Shown here: in pieces, positions 42,203-51,680 of the stretch
Position numbering within the stretch: the first letter of the stretch is position 1
How the letters are laid out: each line of letters starts with the position of its first letter
DNA from: Cryobacterium sp. CG_9.6
GTDB taxonomy: Bacteria > Actinomycetota > Actinomycetes > Actinomycetales > Microbacteriaceae
Assembly (NCBI RefSeq): GCF_029893365.1
Contig: NZ_JARXUZ010000001.1
Coordinates: 1,922,001-1,986,000 of the forward strand
Direction: 5' to 3'
DNA: 64,000 nt
The notes under the pieces: model-generated
The model's input: only the letters and a program-made list of their open reading frames with translations
Database searches by the model: none
Told to the model about the DNA's origin: nothing
Program-made: the position numbers and the translations under genes

Positions 42203-43069
42203 ATGCCTAAGGATTCAACCGGTCACCTCGTCCCTGGAAGCGTGTCGTCGATGCGTTCCGTTCCCTCTCACATTGCGCGCCCCGAATACGTGGGCAAGAA
42301 AGGTCCGAGTCCGTTCACCGGATCGGACGTGTATTCAAGCGACTCGATTGCGCTCATTCGCGAATCCGGTCAGATAGCGGCCCGAGCCATTGAGCTCGTG
42401 GGCCGGTCTATCCGCCCCGGCATCACCACCGAAGAACTCGACATCATCGCGCACGACTACATGGTTGCCCATGATGCGTACCCCTCGACCCTCGGTTATC
42501 GCGGCTACCCAAAATCCCTGTGCAGTTCGGTCAACGAGGTCATTTGCCACGGAATCCCCGACAATACGGTTCTCGAAGACGGGGACATTGTGAACATCGA
42601 CATCACCGCATTCAAAAACGGTGTGCACGGTGATACCAATGTCACCTTCATCGTTGGCGAGGCGAGTGAAGACGTAACCCTTCTCGTTGACCGCACCCGA
42701 GAAGCGCTCAATCGCGGCATCAAGGCAGTGGCCCCCGGGCGCCAGGTGAACGTCATTGGCCGTGCAATCGAGTCCTACGCCAAACGCTTCAACTACGGTG
42801 TCGTCCGCGACTACACCGGTCACGGCGTGGGCGCAGCTTTTCATTCCGGCCTCATCATTCCCCACTATGACGCACCTCAGTACGACACCGTCATGGAGGT
42901 GGGTATGGTCTTCACCATTGAACCCATGCTGACTCTTGGCGGCTCCGCTGACTGGGACATGTGGAACGATGACTGGACCGTTCTCACCAAGGACCGCAGC
43001 GTGACCGCCCAGTTTGAGCACACGCTTGTCGTGACCGAGCGTGGCGCAGAAGTTCTCACGCTGCCCTAG
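42203..43069 (+). CDS. map: Methionine aminopeptidase type I
   Basis: The 288-aa dimetal enzyme removes initiator Met from nascent proteins. Metal ligands are visible in [17 protein letters not shown] (two Asp), [11 protein letters not shown] (His), FTIEPML (Glu) and [10 protein letters not shown] (Glu), and the substrate-binding His in VICHGIP. An N-terminal extension of about 40 residues includes a [11 protein letters not shown] segment found in actinobacterial MapB-type enzymes. It is followed 16 bp later by ppgK. Confidence 0.96.
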   Translation: MPKDSTGHLVPGSVSSMRSVPSHIARPEYVGKKGPSPFTGSDVYSSDSIALIRESGQIAARAIELVGRSIRPGITTEELDIIAHDYMVAHDAYPSTLGYRGYPKSLCSSVNEVICHGIPDNTVLEDGDIVNIDITAFKNGVHGDTNVTFIVGEASEDVTLLVDRTREALNRGIKAVAPGRQVNVIGRAIESYAKRFNYGVVRDYTGHGVGAAFHSGLIIPHYDAPQYDTVMEVGMVFTIEPMLTLGGSADWDMWNDDWTVLTKDRSVTAQFEHTLVVTERGAEVLTLP

Positions 43070-43085
43070 CGGGTAGGTTTTAACA

Positions 43086-43844
43086 ATGAGCGCAACAACG
43101 GCCATCGGCATTGACATTGGCGGAACCGGCATAAAGGGGGCGGTTATCAATTTGACAACCGGTGCTTTGCTGACGGACCGGATCAAAATACCCACGCCCA
43201 AGGGTGGACGCCCGCAGGACATCATCGACACGACCACCGAGCTCCTCGCTCGCGTCGCTACGGGTACCGATGATCTGCCGGTCGGCATCTGCTTTCCCGC
43301 CGTCATCAAGAACGGTCACACCATGTCAGCGGCAAACGTGTCGGACAAGTGGATTGGACTCGCGGCCGAGTCCGTCTTTGAAAAGGCTCTGAAACGCCCC
43401 ATTCACTTTGTCAACGATGCGGATGCCGCCGGTTACGCCGAATCGCAATTTGGCGCGGCACAGAATGTGTCGGGCGTTGTCCTGCTCACCACTCTCGGCA
43501 CCGGAATTGGGACCGCCCTTCTCAACAACGGCGTGCTGGTACCAAATACAGAGCTCGGGCATCTGCAAATCGAGGGCAAGGACTACGAGAGCAAGGCCGC
43601 ATACTCGGCGAAGGAACGAGAAGACCTCAGCTGGGACAAGTGGGCGACACGTCTGCAGAAGTACTACAGCACCCTTGAAGCACTCTTCTCCCCTGACCTG
43701 TTCATCGTGGGGGGCGGCGTCTCCAAGCACCACGAGGACTTCCTCCCGCTCTTACGGTTGAAGACACGCATTATTCCGGCCGTGCACCGCAACAATGCGG
43801 GCATCCTGGGCGCCGCCGCGCTCGCGGTCAAGCACCAGGACTAA
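43086..43844 (+). CDS. ppgK: Polyphosphate glucokinase
   Basis: The 252-aa ROK-family kinase phosphorylates glucose with polyphosphate or ATP. Visible are the phosphate motif GIDIGGTGIKGAV, the catalytic Asp in HFVNDADAAGYAE, TLGTGIGTALLNNG and NTELGHLQIEGKDYESKA, a stretch typical of the strictly actinobacterial PPGK group. FIVGGGVSKHH closes the C-domain. It follows map and precedes the serine hydrolase by 2 bp, suggesting a transcription unit without an obvious functional link. Confidence 0.93.
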   Translation: MSATTAIGIDIGGTGIKGAVINLTTGALLTDRIKIPTPKGGRPQDIIDTTTELLARVATGTDDLPVGICFPAVIKNGHTMSAANVSDKWIGLAAESVFEKALKRPIHFVNDADAAGYAESQFGAAQNVSGVVLLTTLGTGIGTALLNNGVLVPNTELGHLQIEGKDYESKAAYSAKEREDLSWDKWATRLQKYYSTLEALFSPDLFIVGGGVSKHHEDFLPLLRLKTRIIPAVHRNNAGILGAAALAVKHQD

Positions 43845-43846
43845 CG

Positions 43847-45271
43847 GTGTCTGCGGTGTTCGACCACATCGATGAGGTCTTCTCCACCCACTTTGCTCGT
43901 GGTTCTGCCCCGAGCCTGGTGTGGGGAACCTTCGATCGTCGTGGTCTCATGCACGTTGGGGCGGTCGGGCGGGGTCACGACGGCATGGAACCCGGGCCGG
44001 ACACGGCCTACCGCATTGCGTCCTGCACCAAAAGCTTCACTGCCGCCACGCTTCTTGCGCTGCGCGATGCGGGTCAGCTCAGCCTCGACGACAGGGTGAC
44101 GCGCTTCGTCCCGGCATTTGCTGAGGTTGTGCTGCCCACAGCGGATGCCCCGGTGCCGACCCTGCGGATGCTCCTCACGATGTCGGCCGGGTTCCCCACC
44201 GATGACCCGTGGGCCGACCGTCAGGAGGCGATGAGCCGGGATGAGTTCGATACACTTCTGCGCACCGGTCTCACCTTCGAGTCAATCCCCGGCACGGCGT
44301 TCGCGTACTCCAACCTCGGCTTTGCACTGCTGGGCCGGGTGATCGAACAGGCGAGCGGGCGCAGCTACCGTGACCTCGTCACCGAACTTTTCCTCGAACC
44401 TCTGGGGCTGACCGGCACGGGCTGGGATGCGTCGGTGCCGGCCGCGGGAGGCGTAGCCGTGGGCACGCGCTGGCTCGACAGTACCTGGCACTCCCTGCCG
44501 TTCTCCGCACCCGGCGTCTTCTCCCCCATCGGCGGCCTCTTCAGCACCGTCACCGACCTCAGCGCGTGGGCGGCGTGGCTTGCGTCGGCGTTCGACCCGG
44601 CCGGAGCCGACGAGCCGGCGTCTCCACTCTCCCGCGCCAGCAGACGCGAGATGCAGCAGGCGTATCGTTTCGTTCCCGCGCTGCCGCAGCATCCGACGGG
44701 GTATGGTTTCGGGCTCTTCGTTGAACACGATGCGCGCAGGGGGACGGTCGTCTCCCACTCGGGCGGCTATCCGGGGTTCTCTGCCCACATGCGTTGGTCG
44801 GCCGAGCGAGGCCACGGTATCGTCGCCTTCGGTAACGCCACCCACTCGCGGCTATCGGTGGCCACAACGTTGGCGTTTAACCGTCTCGACGCCGAGCAGA
44901 GCCCGGCACCCGTAACTGTTCTTCCGGCCACGCGGGTCGCCCAGCACGCGCTCACCCGTTTGATTCGCCAGTGGAGTGACGACGCGGCGCGCGACCTGTT
45001 TGCCCCCAACGTGGAGCTTGATGATTCTCTTGAGCGCCGACGGTCCGCCATCGCGCGCGCCGTTGACCTCGTGGGCGGGCTTGCGCCACAGGACATGCCA
45101 ACGCATGCTCACCGCCTCGATACCGGTGAGGTATCGACCGGGCTGGCGCACCTTGTGTGGTTCGTTCCGGGTGTGGCCGGCCGGTTGCGGGTAGAGATTC
45201 GATTGACACCGCAACACCCACCACGTGTGCAAACACTCACGGTCACAACCGACCTGGTGCAACCCCGCTGA
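43847..45271 (+). CDS. Serine hydrolase of the beta-lactamase/penicillin-binding type
   Basis: The 474-aa protein has the class C beta-lactamase-like fold: Ser-x-x-Lys in IASCTKSFTAAT (about residue 62), Tyr-x-Asn in FAYSNLGFALLG and an HSGG-like third motif in VVSHSGGYPGFS. The C-terminal 110 residues form an extra domain. No signal peptide is visible, so it is probably cytosolic, acting as an esterase or peptidase rather than on antibiotics. It starts with GTG two bases after ppgK. Confidence 0.88.
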   Translation: MSAVFDHIDEVFSTHFARGSAPSLVWGTFDRRGLMHVGAVGRGHDGMEPGPDTAYRIASCTKSFTAATLLALRDAGQLSLDDRVTRFVPAFAEVVLPTADAPVPTLRMLLTMSAGFPTDDPWADRQEAMSRDEFDTLLRTGLTFESIPGTAFAYSNLGFALLGRVIEQASGRSYRDLVTELFLEPLGLTGTGWDASVPAAGGVAVGTRWLDSTWHSLPFSAPGVFSPIGGLFSTVTDLSAWAAWLASAFDPAGADEPASPLSRASRREMQQAYRFVPALPQHPTGYGFGLFVEHDARRGTVVSHSGGYPGFSAHMRWSAERGHGIVAFGNATHSRLSVATTLAFNRLDAEQSPAPVTVLPATRVAQHALTRLIRQWSDDAARDLFAPNVELDDSLERRRSAIARAVDLVGGLAPQDMPTHAHRLDTGEVSTGLAHLVWFVPGVAGRLRVEIRLTPQHPPRVQTLTVTTDLVQPR

Positions 45272-45311
45272 GAGAGCGCCGATGCCGGCATCCCGCTTCG
45301 ATTACGGGTGT

Positions 45312-45717
45312 GGAATGGGCCGGCTATTACGCCGGGTTCTGTCCCGGTGCCGAGGCACCGTGGACGGCCATCTATCTTGGGACTACGTTACCGCAGCCCT
45401 CTAGCGGTCTACCCGAAAGCTCGGCGAGCCGCCTTAGCGCTTTCTGTCTGACCTTGCTCCGGACGAGGTTTACCTAGCCGACCAGGTCACCCTGGCCTCT
45501 GGTGGTCTCTTACACCACCGTTTCACCCTTACCCCCTGGCCTCACCCGAAGGAGAAGCCTGGTGGCGGTTTACTTTCTGTGGCACTGTCTCGCGGGTTAC
45601 CCCGGGTGGGTGTTACCCACCGTCCTGCTCTATGGAGCCCGGACGTTCCTCGGCGCCCACCGTTTATGGGCAAGCCCTCAAACTATGAACGACGCGACCG
45701 TCTTGCCGACCCATTCC
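45312..45717 (-). ncRNA. rnpB: RNase P RNA, bacterial type A
   Basis: This 406-nt catalytic RNA processes tRNA 5' ends. On the minus strand the conserved parts appear in order: the P1 5' strand (ggaatgggtcggc), gaggaacgtccgggctcc, acagtgccacagaaagtaaaccgcc divided over P10/P11, aagggtgaaacggtg, and near the 3' end acagaacccggcg followed by the P1 3' strand (gccggcccattcc). The P1 strands pair across 13 positions with one G-U, which sets both ends. A Cys-to-A change in the usual gaggaaagtcc (here gaggaacgtcc) is the only oddity noticed. Confidence 0.95.
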
Positions 45718-45747
45718 GGAAGCTAACTCTACAGCCCCGCAGCTGTC

Positions 45748-46485
45748 CTAAATGCCGGACTCCTCCGTGCGCACCAGAATAGCGCCGCAGTCGGGGCAAA
45801 AGATGACCTCGTTTGCGGCAGCCTGGCGCACCTCAGCCAGGTCGCTCCCGGTGAGGGTCATCGTGCAGCCGCTGCAGGTGCGGGCACGCAGCAGCGCTGC
45901 CGCATTTCCGCGCCCGGTGACGAGCCGCTTCTCGTACAGGGTAACAAGCTCCCCGTCAATGGTTCCCGCAACCGTGAGACGATCACGTCGAAGTTCACCG
46001 ATCTGACGCTCGAGGTCTGCAAGAAGCTCATCGCGGCCCGTCTCCGCTGCGATCATTCGCTCCGCCACAGCGTCACGCTCACGGACGACGACGGCAACGG
46101 ATGCCTCGTGCTGCTCAAGCCGCTCCATCACGGCGATCTCGATCTCCTCGAGGTCGAAGAGACGTTTACGCAGCGAGGTGAGTTCTGTCTCGAGCGCCTG
46201 AACGTCCTTGATGGACGAGGTGCTCTGCACGCGCTCCGTGTCGCGGGCAATGCGCTTCTCGACCACCCCGACATCAGATTCGATGCGGCCAAGCTCGGTA
46301 CGCACGTCGCCGAGAGCTCCACCCTCCGTCGTCATTCTCGCGCGAACAGCATCCGCTTCACGCTTGAGGCTCAAGACTTCAGCATGCTGAGGAAGCGACG
46401 TTGTCTGGTGAGCGACCTGGAGCACCTTGGTGTCGAGGGCCTGGAGCCGGAGAAGCTCCTGCTGCTGGAGGGGCGTTGCCTTCAC
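45748..46485 (-). CDS. Zinc-ribbon coiled-coil protein
   Basis: The 245-aa protein has a long N-terminal coiled-coil hairpin (about 10-170, e.g. SLRKRLFDLEEIEIAVMERLEQ) and a C-terminal C4 zinc ribbon (TCSGCTMTL and IFCPDCGAIL). This is the CT398/CdsZ-like family, proposed to bind nucleic acids or act in RNA metabolism. It follows the Nif3 gene, as in most actinobacteria, and lies beside rnpB. Confidence 0.88.
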   Translation of the reverse strand: MKATPLQQQELLRLQALDTKVLQVAHQTTSLPQHAEVLSLKREADAVRARMTTEGGALGDVRTELGRIESDVGVVEKRIARDTERVQSTSSIKDVQALETELTSLRKRLFDLEEIEIAVMERLEQHEASVAVVVRERDAVAERMIAAETGRDELLADLERQIGELRRDRLTVAGTIDGELVTLYEKRLVTGRGNAAALLRARTCSGCTMTLTGSDLAEVRQAAANEVIFCPDCGAILVRTEESGI

Positions 46486-46542
46486 GTGTGTGACCTTTGT
46501 TTATGTGGGGTAGTGGGAAGAAAAAGAAGTGTGGAGAGCATG

Positions 46543-47364
46543 TCAGTGCATGACAACGAAATCCCACGGGTCGGTGCGAAGGTCACTCACCGTCACGACG
46601 ACACCGGGCAAGGCGGTTCGCAGCTGGTTGGCGGCACCATCCAGCCATAACCATTCGCTCGCCCAGTGTGACACGTCGATGAGTGCCGGCGCACCGTGAG
46701 CGAGCCGGGCCTCTTCCCGGGCTTCAGAGGCCGGATGATGACGCAGATCCGACGTGATGTACACGTCTGACTGAAGCACTGCCGCCTCACGGAGGAGGGA
46801 ATCACCGGCTCCCCCGCACAGTGCAACGCGTTTTACCGGCATGGTGTAGTCGCCCGACACTCGAATCCCGGACGCGGTAGCCGGAAGAATCTTGCTGAGC
46901 AGATGCGCCAGATGCCCGAGTGAAACCGCTTCAGGCAGCTCACCCACCCGGCCCAGACCGATACGGGGCGTGGCGCCGACAACGATGGGCCGGGCATCCA
47001 CAAGTCCGAGCAGCGTCGCCAGGGTGTCGGACACTCCGCCACTGACAATGTCCGCGTTGGTGTGAGCGGACAGCAGAGCGCAATTGGCGCGCACGAGACG
47101 AGCGAGCAGTGACCCCTTGTAGCGGTCCTCAGCGATGGAAGTTACCCCGCGGAGAAGCAGTGGGTGGTGCACCAGCAGCAGGTCTGCTGAACCCGCGATG
47201 GCTTCCTCAACGGTGTCGGAAACAGCGTCAACAGCCAGGTGTATGGCGGTAATATTTCGGGACAGATCGCCGGTGACAAGACCCGGGGCGTCCCATGCTT
47301 CGGCACCTGAGAGCGGCCACAGTTCGTGAGCGACACGGTTGACGTCGGCGAGCGAGAAAGACAC
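46543..47364 (-). CDS. Nif3-like dinuclear metal protein
   Basis: The 273-aa protein belongs to the Nif3/DUF34 family, which forms toroidal hexamers with two metals per subunit. Metal ligands are visible in LLLVHHPLLLRG (His-His), YSAH-like LLSAHTNADIVSGGVSD (His, Asp) and the C-terminal DVSHWASEW (His, Glu). It may act as a GTP cyclohydrolase I-type homologue or metal-insertion factor; the role is unsettled. It lies 57 bp upstream of the zinc-ribbon gene in the same direction. Confidence 0.9.
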   Translation of the reverse strand: MSFSLADVNRVAHELWPLSGAEAWDAPGLVTGDLSRNITAIHLAVDAVSDTVEEAIAGSADLLLVHHPLLLRGVTSIAEDRYKGSLLARLVRANCALLSAHTNADIVSGGVSDTLATLLGLVDARPIVVGATPRIGLGRVGELPEAVSLGHLAHLLSKILPATASGIRVSGDYTMPVKRVALCGGAGDSLLREAAVLQSDVYITSDLRHHPASEAREEARLAHGAPALIDVSHWASEWLWLDGAANQLRTALPGVVVTVSDLRTDPWDFVVMH

Positions 47365-47482
47365 AGGAACAGCCTACCGCGACGGGGCCGTGTCGCCCCG
47401 GCACCAGCCACACAGCGGCATGTCGACACCGAACAGCCTGCGCGGTGATCAGGCAGACCATTCAACGACGGGGATCGTGCTG

Positions 47483-47818
47483 TTAGTAATCGAAATCGTC
47501 GAATTGGGCCGGCACAACGTCTTCACGCGTCCACGATGCGGGAATCATGGCTCCGGACTGCGCCTTGCGATTGAGAAAGTCCAGCGTCTCCGGCTCGACC
47601 AATTCTGGTACGAGGTGCGGAATCGTCACGCTGACGAGCTGGCTCGCCGTACCAATTAAGAATTGCGCACGGAGAAGCCGGCCACCCTCACCGGCCACGG
47701 GGATATCAATGACATCCACTTGACGACGATTACATAGAGCTTCGGCGTACAGCATAACTGCGTCAGCGAGTTGGCTTCCGGTAACGACGGAACCGCCTGG
47801 ATAAAAAAGTTGCTTCAT
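47483..47818 (-). CDS. Conserved hypothetical protein
   Basis: The 111-aa soluble protein starts MKQLFYPGGSVVTG after AGGGGA; an upstream in-frame start lacks such a site. The N-terminal YPGGSVVTGSQLADAVMLYAEA is typical of a small actinobacterial family without assigned function. It stands alone between the Nif3 and GAF-ANTAR genes. Confidence 0.75.
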   Translation of the reverse strand: MKQLFYPGGSVVTGSQLADAVMLYAEALCNRRQVDVIDIPVAGEGGRLLRAQFLIGTASQLVSVTIPHLVPELVEPETLDFLNRKAQSGAMIPASWTREDVVPAQFDDFDY

Positions 47819-47953
47819 GGTGTCCCCTACAGAGCTCACGAATTATGTGTGCTACCGGGGTCTGGGGTGCTCTGTCAGTGTACGCCCGACGGTCTTCTTT
47901 GTGCAGGAAACTTTCAGCGAAACTGGACATCTACCGTGAGCGGTCCTTCTCGA

Positions 47954-48664
47954 CTACAGGTCGAGTTCGCGCTTCACAATGCGCTCAGCAACATCCGCCA
48001 GGGTCGTGGAATTGCTCCGCGCATAATTCCTGATCAGGTCGAACGCCGCCCCCATGTGAACGTCGTGCGTGTACGCGAGCACACCCTTTGCCTGTTCGAT
48101 CAGAATTCGGCTGTTCAGCGCATGCTGAAGCTGCTGTCGCACCACGTCGCTCTCACGAATAGCTCGTTCCTGCAGAATGCCAATGGTGGCAACGTCCGCG
48201 AGGGCCTGCACGGTGTGTGAGTCGGTCTGGGTGAGCCCACCTTTTCGATCCCAGAAGAGGTTAAGCGACCCGATTGTCGTTGCGCGAAGCCTCAGGGGCA
48301 CGGCGTGCATGGAAGCGAAACCCTGTTCCAACGCACCCTCGCGAAATTCCGGCCACTTCTCACCGACAGCGGTGATGTCCGGGACGGCCACGGCCTGACC
48401 GGTGAGAAAGCTTTCTACGCAGGGGCCGCGGCCTTCCCGCAGTTGCAAGATTTCAACGAGACGGCTGCGTTCGTTCGTCGATGCGACGACCTCAAGCTCA
48501 CCGTTCCCGGCCGAGAGAATGATGCCTGCAGCTGCCGCGTCGAGCAGTACCGCGCACTTGTCCACGAGGGTACAGAGGAGGTCAACAACGTCATAGTCAG
48601 CCACAAGCGTGTCGGCGAGGGTGACAAAGGTCTCTAAGAGCTGACCTTCACGAGTCTGGGTCAC
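47954..48664 (-). CDS. GAF-ANTAR regulator
   Basis: The 236-aa cytosolic protein has an N-terminal GAF sensor domain (about 15-150; ADYDVVDLLCTLVDKCAVLL to VPLRLRATTIGSLNLFW) and a C-terminal ANTAR RNA-binding domain (about 170-225; LQHALNSRILIEQAKGVLAY, then AAFDLIRNYARSNSTTLADVA). ANTAR proteins bind paired hairpins in mRNA and prevent transcription termination. The signal is unknown. It lies 12 bp after a second protein of the same design. Confidence 0.92.
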   Translation of the reverse strand: MTQTREGQLLETFVTLADTLVADYDVVDLLCTLVDKCAVLLDAAAAGIILSAGNGELEVVASTNERSRLVEILQLREGRGPCVESFLTGQAVAVPDITAVGEKWPEFREGALEQGFASMHAVPLRLRATTIGSLNLFWDRKGGLTQTDSHTVQALADVATIGILQERAIRESDVVRQQLQHALNSRILIEQAKGVLAYTHDVHMGAAFDLIRNYARSNSTTLADVAERIVKRELDL

Positions 48665-48676
48665 GATAATCCAATC

Positions 48677-49378
48677 TCACAAATCCAGCGCCGACGAGAG
48701 GTTCAGTCGTCGCGCCACAACATCACCGGCCACTTCACGAACGGTGCGACCGCTCGAAAAAGCATGACCGTGAATAATCAGTAGTGCGTCTGCAGCCGAA
48801 AGGTTTAACTGAGCTAAAACCATCCCAGTCGCCTGATGCACGACGCGACGGGAATAACCCTCATTATCCCCTGCGCCCACCTTAAGTGTCTGTGTCGACA
48901 GCGCGCGGCGCAAGACTTGTTTGGCAACAATGCTTGCCAGCATGCTCACGTCGACTTTCTCCGGCTCGGTGAGGCTGGCGGGCCGCCAGGAATACAGCCC
49001 CACGGCACCGATCAGGAGAGATCCCAACATGAGCGGGAAGGCACTGACACCACGCACTGCATCCCCATCGACGGCCTTCAGAAGGGCGGGCCAGAGGGCG
49101 GCGTTCGGGGAACGCAGATCGTGGACACCAACCGGTGCGCGGCTGCTGAGAGCGTCCCACCCCGGCCCTTCCCCCAAATCGAATTGCAGCTCATCAAATC
49201 GAGCGGCTCGGGGATCACTGGCACACACTGTTTCCACCCCAAAGGCTTCACCGAAGGTGGAGACCACGGCACTGTCAGCGCGGACCACGCTCAGAAAGGG
49301 ATCGCAGAGGCTCGTCTGTCGTTCGTGGGCGACCATCAGCTCATCGACCGCACGGCCAAAATTTCCTCTATCGGTCAT
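48677..49378 (-). CDS. GAF-ANTAR regulator, second copy
   Basis: The 233-aa protein has a GAF domain (about 10-150; LQFDLGEGPGWDALSSRAPVG and LLIGAVGLYSWRP) and an ANTAR domain (VHQATGMVLAQLNLSAADAL, then RTVREVAGDVVARRLNL). It is the upstream gene of the tandem pair. The two are only distantly alike, so they probably read different signals rather than being a recent duplication. Confidence 0.92.
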   Translation of the reverse strand: MTDRGNFGRAVDELMVAHERQTSLCDPFLSVVRADSAVVSTFGEAFGVETVCASDPRAARFDELQFDLGEGPGWDALSSRAPVGVHDLRSPNAALWPALLKAVDGDAVRGVSAFPLMLGSLLIGAVGLYSWRPASLTEPEKVDVSMLASIVAKQVLRRALSTQTLKVGAGDNEGYSRRVVHQATGMVLAQLNLSAADALLIIHGHAFSSGRTVREVAGDVVARRLNLSSALDL

Positions 49379-49860
49379 GTGTATCCCCCGGTGCCGGACG
49401 AATCTCTAACATTCTTTGCACAAAATGTTCCCCACTACGATTCCGATGTCGACAAAATGTCGACCGAGCGCTTCCCAAATCAAGCGGCGTGACTGTGAAT
49501 AGTGGGCGCACGAAAAAACTCGAACGGATGACCTGCACGGTGTAAACGTTAGGTCAGCTCCGATTCCAATCAAAATCCTCAAGATGGCGCGGTTTCCGAT
49601 GAACAACCAGTTGCATTTGCGTGCTGATGATTCCTCGAGGTCTCGACCGTTTCAGGTTGTGCACCAACACCTCACCAACACGCGAAGAGGGAATATCTCT
49701 TTCCGTGCTTCATCCTACAGACACGGCTGCGGGGGGCATCGAGACGGCGTCTGCGAGCCTCACCAGAACCGGTGCGGCGGCGCAGCAATCGCATGGCGTC
49801 GCCGAGGTCCCGCCCAAAATGGTCCTGTGCCCGGTACGCGAATGCGAGTAGGGTCGGGCC
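49379..49860. other. 482-bp stretch without a gene, contains tRNA relic
   Basis: No ORF here looks coding. A 31-nt piece at 49519-49549 is a near copy of part of the tRNA-Val gene at 53865. The region to its right shows weak protein-like patches on both strands but no recognisable family and no ribosome-binding sites. It probably holds the promoter of the GAF-ANTAR pair at its left and that of the SGNH hydrolase at its right. Confidence 0.6.
49519..49549 (-). repeat. tRNA-Val fragment, direct repeat of 53879-53909
   Basis: Twenty-eight of 31 positions match the anticodon stem-loop to T-loop part of tRNA-Val(TAC), including ACGTTTACACCGTG (14 bases exact) and TTCGAG. The orientation is the same as in the real gene. 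The 5' half of the tRNA is missing and the acceptor end is degraded, so it is a relic. It most likely came from an attachment-site duplication. Confidence 0.75.
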
Positions 49861-50655
49861 ATGAAATCACGAACCCGACTCCTGTCCAGCGTCATCGCCG
49901 CCGTCCTCGCCGCTTCGGGCGTGCTTGTTGCCGGTGCCCTACCGGCATCCGCCGCACCCACGGCCCCGGTGAATAAATACGTCGCCCTGGGCGACTCCTA
50001 CGCGGCCGGGCAGGGCGGCGGTGGCTATGTGGACAGCTGCCTGCGGAGCCCGAATGGCTACCCGGCCCTGCTGGATGCGGTGAAGGGCACCAATCTGCTG
50101 CGCAACGTTAGCTGCAGTCTCGCCACGACCGGGGACGTCAGCGCCACGCAACTGTCGGCGCTGAACCGGGGAACCACCCTGGTCACCCTGACCGTCGGCG
50201 GCAACGACCTGAATGTGGCCGGTGTGGCGGCGGCGTGCGCGTCGGCGGATCCAATCGCGTGCGGGAACGCCATCTCTGCCGCCGGTGCTCTGCTCTACTC
50301 AGGTGAGCTGGCAGTCCGTCTGGCCAGCACCTACGCTCAGGTCGCTGCGGCGGCCCCGAACGCGCACGTGGTCGTCACAGGCTATCCCCTGCTGTTCGCC
50401 CCCTCGGCTGACCCACTGATCGCCCAACTAAATGGGGCCACCGTTCTGCTGAACCAGACCATCGCGGGTGTCGTGGCTCAGGCCCAGATCGTGCGCCCGA
50501 ACTCCAGCATCGAATACGTGGACGTGACCGCAGCTTTCGCCGGCCACGCCATCGGCGACGTCGATTCCTGGGTCATTGTCACCGGCACGGATGCCTTTCA
50601 CCCGACATCCGCCGGGTATCAGGCCTATGCGACGGCTATTCGGGCGGCGCTGTAG
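49861..50655 (+). CDS. Secreted SGNH/GDSL hydrolase
   Basis: The 264-aa protein starts with a Sec signal peptide (MKSRTRLLSS, hydrophobic core, cleavage near ASAAP). The mature enzyme shows the four SGNH blocks: YVALGDSYAAGQGG (Ser nucleophile), a Gly in the second block (ATTGDVSATQL region), VGGNDLN (Asn) and DAFHPTSAGYQAY (Asp and His). Several Cys could form disulfides, as in streptomycete lipases. It is probably an extracellular lipase or esterase. It opens the tRNA-Val-flanked segment. Confidence 0.92.
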   Translation: MKSRTRLLSSVIAAVLAASGVLVAGALPASAAPTAPVNKYVALGDSYAAGQGGGGYVDSCLRSPNGYPALLDAVKGTNLLRNVSCSLATTGDVSATQLSALNRGTTLVTLTVGGNDLNVAGVAAACASADPIACGNAISAAGALLYSGELAVRLASTYAQVAAAAPNAHVVVTGYPLLFAPSADPLIAQLNGATVLLNQTIAGVVAQAQIVRPNSSIEYVDVTAAFAGHAIGDVDSWVIVTGTDAFHPTSAGYQAYATAIRAAL

Positions 50656-50699
50656 CCCGGTTGGACTCCAAGTTGCCGCGCTGAGGCTCGGCAACATGG

Positions 50700-50732
50700 A
50701 CAGGCCCCCGACAGCATTCGTCGGGGGCCTGT
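50700..50732. terminator. Hairpin after the SGNH hydrolase gene
   Basis: A perfect 13-bp stem (acaggcccccgac/gtcgggggcctgt) has a 7-nt loop. A smaller hairpin (gttgccg/cggcaac, 50672-50695) precedes it. No T run follows, but the position between converging genes fits termination. Confidence 0.65.
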
Positions 50733-50897
50733 CCTGCCGAACGACTTCATCTCGGTGCAGCTCCAAGGAAGCCAATCGGTGGGTGGAGGCAAAGTTGTCT
50801 TAGGTGCTGGCCGGATGACGACGCCGGTCCGGCAACACGTCGATATGGTTTTCGGTCACGCGGTCTACCTCGATTGCATGTAAGAAAAGCCCGTCAA

Positions 50898-51554
50898 CTA
50901 AACCGGAGGCAGTCCCCTGCGCTTGATGAGCACATGGCCGCGCTTGGTCGTGAGCCTCGCCCACGGCCCGGTCTCATAGACCCACACGACATCGTCGGCG
51001 GCCAGAAAGCCGAGGGCGTGCGCCGCAAATGCGCCACCGGCCGGAATGTGCTCGAGACCGTCGATGGGCCGACCCCACACTTCGGTGCGAACCCGGCGCA
51101 CCAACTTCTCGCCCAAGCCGGCGGGGATAGCGGAGGCGATCTCTGCGATGCCAGCCTTGGCGACGGATTCGAAACGGCCGTGGTCGACGTCACCCAGCAT
51201 CCGCCATCCTGCCCTCGGCGGCAAAATTGCCGACCGGATCACGGTGTGCACCTCGGTCGGCAGGGCGACGGACACGGGACCAGCAGGGTCTTCAATCGTG
51301 CTCTGCAGACGACTCAGCTGCTGCTGCAGCGAATCGAGTGGAACCACGACGTCGAAGTCGTCCCCCGCTGCGAGCGCAAACGTGCGCAGGCCGAGCACGA
51401 TCAGACTGGCATCGAACAGCCCCACCGGGTACAGCACTGCAACATCGACAGCAAGCACTCCAGAGCCCGCAACCAGGCGAACCGACCCGTCCTCAACCTT
51501 GGAGGCACGACCGAGGAAGGTCTGCATCACTTTGGCCGCTTGTTGCTCGGGCAT
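50898..51554 (-). CDS. Hypothetical protein
   Basis: The 218-aa soluble protein (MPEQQAAKVMQTFLGRAS...) is not recognised. It appears to have a beta-rich N-terminal half (VRLVAGSGVLAVDVAVLYPVG) and a C-terminal half with GAFAAHALGFLAADDVVWVYETG and a basic end (TTKRGHVLIKRRGLPP). Reading-frame quality is good. It lies inside the tRNA-Val-flanked segment, facing away from the aconitase. Confidence 0.65.
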   Translation of the reverse strand: MPEQQAAKVMQTFLGRASKVEDGSVRLVAGSGVLAVDVAVLYPVGLFDASLIVLGLRTFALAAGDDFDVVVPLDSLQQQLSRLQSTIEDPAGPVSVALPTEVHTVIRSAILPPRAGWRMLGDVDHGRFESVAKAGIAEIASAIPAGLGEKLVRRVRTEVWGRPIDGLEHIPAGGAFAAHALGFLAADDVVWVYETGPWARLTTKRGHVLIKRRGLPPV

Positions 51555-51680
51555 CGGTCGTCAGGACAAAAGAGTGGTGGTTCGTGGAGTGGTGACCTAG
51601 ATTTGGAATTGCCGCGGAACTCTTCGCAGGATCGCTGCACATCGATATTCTCTCGGCGGCATTCGAAAAGGCGGTTCGCG

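Noticed and set aside
49406..49606. 66-aa minus-strand ORF covering the tRNA-Val relic
   Set aside because: It runs through a tRNA-derived sequence and lacks a ribosome-binding site and any family match.
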